Shown in pieces: positions 7,940 to 10,334 of a stretch of DNA of 10,334 nt. Each line of letters starts with the position of its first letter. Position 1 is the first letter of the stretch. Source of the stretch: Flavobacteriia bacterium (GTDB taxonomy: Bacteria; Bacteroidota; Bacteroidia; Flavobacteriales; Flavobacteriaceae); contig DRQI01000433.1 in NCBI GenBank assembly GCA_011330545.1, positions 1 through 10,334 on the forward strand, read 5' to 3'. The notes under the pieces are model-generated. The model was not told where the DNA came from. It was given only the letters and a program-made list of their open reading frames with translations, and did no database searches. The translations under genes and the position numbers were made by a program.

Positions 7940-9742
7940 TTATTGATTCTTACCATTATGATAATGATTATACACTTTGGTTGCGCGTGAAACCCCAATA
8001 ATTTTTTCCAATTCTTTGTCAGAGGCTTCAGCCACCCTTTTTGCCGATTTAAATGCCTTTAACAACGTTACTACCGTTTGTTTGCCAATGCCCGGAATTT
8101 GTTCTAATTCTGTTTGAATGGCACTTTTGCTCCGTTTATTTCTATGGAATGTAATAGCAAACCGATGGGCTTCATTACGCAATTGCTGGATAATTTTTAA
8201 GGTTTCTGATTTTTTATCTAAATATAAAGGAACGGAATCATTAGGATAATAGATTTCTTCTAAGCGTTTGGCAATGCCAATGATGGCAATTTTTTTGCGT
8301 AAGCCCAACACTTCCAAACTCTTTAATGCCGATGATAATTGCCCTTTGCCACCGTCAATAACAATCAATTGGGGCAAGTTTTGGCCTTCATCGAGTAGGC
8401 GTTTATACCTTCTGTGTACTACTTCTTCCATAGAACCGAAATCATCAGGGCCTATTACGGTCTTAATATTGAATTTGCGATAGTCTTTTTTACTGGGTTT
8501 TCCGTTTTTAAAAACCACACAGGCCGCCACCGGGTTGGTACCTTGAATATTCGAGTTGTCAAAGCACTCAATATGCCTAGGTTCTTGCGGCAACCGTAAA
8601 TCTTTTTGCATCTGTGCCATAATCCTGTTGGTATGCCTATCGGGGTCCACAATTTTCATCTGTTTAAAACGCTCTTGCCTGTAATAGTTTGCGTTACGCA
8701 TTGACAGGTCTACAATGCGTTTTTTATCTCCTAATTTTGGTACTGTCACTTTTACGGCATCACCTATATTTACGGCAAAGGGCACATATATTTCTTTAGA
8801 CTGCGAATTGAATCGTTGCCTGATTTCAACGATAGCCAATTCTAGCAACTGTTTGTCGCTTTCGTCTAATTTCTTTTTAATTTCGGTGGTATGCGATTGG
8901 ATAATGGCACCATTATTGACTTTAAAAAAATTGACATAGGCAAAACTTTCATCAGAAATTATCGAAAATATATCTACGTTTGTGATTGACGGGTTTACTA
9001 CCGTTGACTTTGCTTGGTAATTTGCCAATAATGCTACTTTTTCTTTGATTTTTTGGGCTTCTTCGAATTCGGTATTGGCCGCAAATTGATGCATCAGGTT
9101 CGTAAACTTTTGTAATGAATTTTTAAAATTGCCTTTGATAATATTTCTTATCTCTTTGATATCTTCTAAATAGTCGGTTTCGGATTGTAAACTTTCACAA
9201 GCCCCTTTACAATTCTTAATATGATATTCTAAGCAAACTTTGTATTTTTTACGTTGAATATTTTTTTCTGACAAATCATAAGCACAGGTACGCAACGGAT
9301 ATAGTTCTTTAATCAATGACAATAAGGCTTTGGCAGTTCTAACTGAAGTATAAGGGCCATAATATTCTGAACCGTCTTTAATAACCTTTCTTGTTAAAAA
9401 CACTCTGGGAAAGGATTCTTTTTTGATACATATCCACGGATAGGTCTTATCATCTTTGAGCATTACATTGTATCGTGGCTGGTATTTTTTTATCAGATTA
9501 TTTTCTAATAACAGGGCATCTGTTTCTGTATTGACTACGATGTGCTTTATAGTTGCAATCTTTTTTACCAATACACGGGTTTTACCGTAGTCATGGTTTT
9601 TAGTAAAATAAGAACTAACCCTTTTTTTTAAGTTTTTGGCCTTGCCTATGTAAAGGATACCGCCGTTTTTGTCAAAATATTGATATACGCCGGGCTGTGT
9701 GGGCAAAGTTTGGATTTGTATTTTTAATGCTTGTGTTAACAC
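7940..9742 (-). CDS. uvrC: UvrABC system protein C (excinuclease subunit C)
   Basis: UvrC makes both incisions around DNA lesions marked by UvrA/UvrB in nucleotide excision repair, in the cytoplasm. All domains are present in 600 residues. The GIY-YIG nuclease (about 14-95) has GVY at 18-20, YIG at 31-33, R41 and catalytic E80. Four cysteines C153, C170, C178 and C182 match the reported Fe-S cluster ligands of E. coli UvrC. A UVR motif lies at about 202-240 (FEEAQKIKEKVALL). The RNase H-like 3' nuclease has D395 (CFDNSNIQG), D463 (VIDGGKGQ) and H526. Tandem helix-hairpin-helix motifs at about 545-595 begin at IPGIGKQTVV. The start is GTG at 9742: no ATG lies upstream in frame before the TAA at 9752-9754, and the N-terminus MLTQALKIQIQTLPTQPGVY aligns well with the family. 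It lies in the same direction as, and 29 bases after, the XRE gene. Confidence 0.97.
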   Translation of the reverse strand: MLTQALKIQIQTLPTQPGVYQYFDKNGGILYIGKAKNLKKRVSSYFTKNHDYGKTRVLVKKIATIKHIVVNTETDALLLENNLIKKYQPRYNVMLKDDKTYPWICIKKESFPRVFLTRKVIKDGSEYYGPYTSVRTAKALLSLIKELYPLRTCAYDLSEKNIQRKKYKVCLEYHIKNCKGACESLQSETDYLEDIKEIRNIIKGNFKNSLQKFTNLMHQFAANTEFEEAQKIKEKVALLANYQAKSTVVNPSITNVDIFSIISDESFAYVNFFKVNNGAIIQSHTTEIKKKLDESDKQLLELAIVEIRQRFNSQSKEIYVPFAVNIGDAVKVTVPKLGDKKRIVDLSMRNANYYRQERFKQMKIVDPDRHTNRIMAQMQKDLRLPQEPRHIECFDNSNIQGTNPVAACVVFKNGKPSKKDYRKFNIKTVIGPDDFGSMEEVVHRRYKRLLDEGQNLPQLIVIDGGKGQLSSALKSLEVLGLRKKIAIIGIAKRLEEIYYPNDSVPLYLDKKSETLKIIQQLRNEAHRFAITFHRNKRSKSAIQTELEQIPGIGKQTVVTLLKAFKSAKRVAEASDKELEKIIGVSRATKVYNHYHNGKNQ

Positions 9743-9744
9743 AA
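9731..9744. promoter_or_regulatory. Perfect 14-bp palindrome over the uvrC start codon
   Basis: TTGTGTTAACACAA (9731-9744) is identical to its reverse complement and contains the GTG start codon of uvrC at 9740-9742. A related short inverted repeat, TTAAC-5-GTTAA (9761-9775), lies just upstream. Such a site could bind a dimeric repressor, or fold the start codon into a hairpin in mRNA. The palindrome is seen directly; its function is inferred. Confidence 0.3.
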
Positions 9745-9755
9745 AGCGAAGTTAT

Positions 9756-9782
9756 GAAAATTAACTTTAGGTTAATATTCAA
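9756..9782 (-). promoter_or_regulatory. Possible weak uvrC promoter
   Basis: Read on the minus strand, TTG (9782-9780), a 16-base spacer, then TAATTTTC (9763-9756) resembles the Bacteroidota TTG / TAnnTTTG promoter with one mismatch in the -7 box and a slightly short spacer. It would give a leader of only about ten bases ahead of the uvrC GTG. In AT-rich DNA such matches arise by chance, so this is tentative. Confidence 0.2.
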
Positions 9783-10029
9783 AATCTTTGTTAAAAAAAT
9801 CTTTTACAGTAATATTTAATGATTCGATAAGTATAACAATAGTGACAATATTAGGGGTAACAATCCCCTTCTCAATTTTATAAATATATTGCCTGTCTTT
9901 TCCTGCAAGATTAGCTAGTTCTATTTGTGTCATTTCCTGTTGTTTCCTGAAATATTTAATACGATTTCCAACACTTATAGGAATAACTGTTTTTATCATA
10001 TTAATTCTTTTATCTGACAACTCACTCAT
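9772..10029 (-). CDS. Small XRE/Cro-C1-type helix-turn-helix transcriptional regulator
   Basis: This 85-residue protein is almost entirely one HTH_3 domain (about 22-76): VGNRIKYFRKQQEMTQIELA, then LAGKDRQYIYKIEKGIVTPN, then SLNITVKDFF. The TQxELAxLAG and YIYKIEKG segments are the helix-turn and recognition helix of the XRE family. It should bind a short palindrome as a dimer; there is no ligand-binding or peptidase domain. ATG at 10029 gives a 21-residue lead-in; an alternative ATG at 9999 would remove ten residues without touching the domain. It lies 29 bases upstream of uvrC in the same direction and is divergent from the gene starting at 10299. Targets are unknown; itself, uvrC, or the divergent gene are candidates by position only. 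Confidence 0.88.
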   Translation of the reverse strand: MSELSDKRINMIKTVIPISVGNRIKYFRKQQEMTQIELANLAGKDRQYIYKIEKGIVTPNIVTIVILIESLNITVKDFFNKDFEY

Positions 10030-10298
10030 GTTAGCAATTTGCGAGTTTTGAAAAAAAATAATGTAACCTTATAGTACTACATAAATATTTTTTATATATT
10101 TGTAAAAGTTTACTTAGGCTAAGAATAAGGGTTCAAGTAAAAATATCTTTTATTGCTCAATTCTTATACTATTTAAACAATTATTTATAAAAAGGTTTTG
10201 ATAATAAGTATCAATCTTTTTAAAGTAACAATGTTATTGCTCTAATTTTTAGCAAATGGACATCTTATTATTTTTTAATTAAAAAGCTAAACACCCCT
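10030..10298. other. Divergent AT-rich intergenic region
   Basis: This 269-base stretch contains no open reading frame that looks coding. It separates the minus-strand XRE gene from the plus-strand gene at the window edge and must carry at least one promoter. It holds the palindrome TAGTACTA (10072-10079), a good plus-strand -7 box (10095-10102), and the dyad CTTAG-G-CTAAG (10113-10123). I found no clear -7 box for the XRE gene; TATTTATG on the minus strand (around 10083-10090) has one mismatch and no TTG at the right distance. Confidence 0.6.
10095..10102 (+). promoter_or_regulatory. Bacteroidota-type -7 promoter box for the rightmost gene
   Basis: TATATTTG is an exact match to the TAnnTTTG -7 element used by the Bacteroidota primary sigma factor. 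No TTG lies 17-23 bases upstream; the nearest resemblance is TTA at 10069-10071. If used, transcription would start near 10109 and leave a leader of about 190 bases before the ATG at 10299. Confidence 0.45.
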
Positions 10299-10334
10299 AT
10301 GAAAAACAACCTCAAAAATTATGTTATAACGGTA
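10299..10334 (+). CDS. N-terminal fragment of an unidentified protein, cut by window edge
   Basis: ATG at 10299 opens a frame that stays open to the last base, reading MKNNLKNYVITV. It is preceded by an A/T-rich stretch without a Shine-Dalgarno box, as for the other genes here. A basic, Asn/Lys-rich start followed by hydrophobic residues would fit the beginning of a signal peptide or membrane anchor, but 12 codons are too few to assign a family. The call rests on start context, the open frame and the upstream promoter box. Confidence 0.45.
   Translation, partial: MKNNLKNYVITV

Noticed and set aside
7933..7998. Upstream extension of the patatin gene giving 22 more residues, including a run of five isoleucines
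   Set aside because: The extension lies almost wholly inside the uvrC 3' end in another frame, and the internal ATG at 7932 begins a proper signal peptide. The isoleucine run is only the ATAATC-like uvrC DNA read out of frame.
10030..10298. tRNA or structured small RNA in the right intergenic region
   Set aside because: No cloverleaf, TTC-type T-loop or GC-rich stem is visible. The only structures are short dyads.
1..10334. CRISPR array, insertion sequence, integrase, toxin-antitoxin or defence system
   Set aside because: I saw no spaced direct repeats, terminal inverted repeats with a transposase, or nuclease/toxin gene. The lone XRE gene has no visible partner, so no such system is claimed.

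Overview
The window looks like chromosomal DNA of a member of Bacteroidota, most likely Flavobacteriaceae. The DNA is AT-rich. Starts lack Shine-Dalgarno purine boxes and are preceded by A-rich stretches instead. A -7 type box of the Bacteroidota form (TAnnTTTG) is present at 10095-10102. The adaptor lipoprotein has the short SCGGG-type signal end usual in this phylum. The organism call rests on my reading and not on a database search.

Left part (2-5655, + strand): the tail of a tripartite drug/solute efflux operon in the order outer-membrane TolC-type channel (5' end outside the window), lipoprotein periplasmic adaptor, RND inner-membrane pump. The channel and adaptor are 19 bases apart. A 127-base gap with a weak hairpin plus T5 separates adaptor and pump. 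The pump is about 120 residues longer than AcrB. Part of this is an apparent extra pair of membrane helices between the two repeats, and its proton-relay residues differ from AcrB (D-N in TM4, N-N in TM10).

Middle (5656-5731): a convergent junction between the pump gene and the minus-strand block. It holds two hairpins, one with a 17-bp stem that runs into the last codons of the opposite gene.

Right part (5713-10029, - strand, read right to left): a small XRE/Cro-type helix-turn-helix regulator, then uvrC (nucleotide excision repair endonuclease), then, 7 bases after the uvrC stop, a patatin-POTRA-beta-barrel protein of the type Vd/PlpD kind. uvrC and the patatin gene are very probably co-transcribed. 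A perfect 14-bp palindrome covers the uvrC GTG start codon.

Right edge (10030-10334): an AT-rich divergent intergenic region with a good -7 promoter box, a small dyad close to the expected transcription start, and the first 12 codons of a plus-strand gene that runs off the window.

I see no CRISPR array, mobile element, tRNA, rRNA or defence system, and nothing that justifies claiming a new biological system. The observations below are modest: variant residues, secondary structures and operator-like palindromes.
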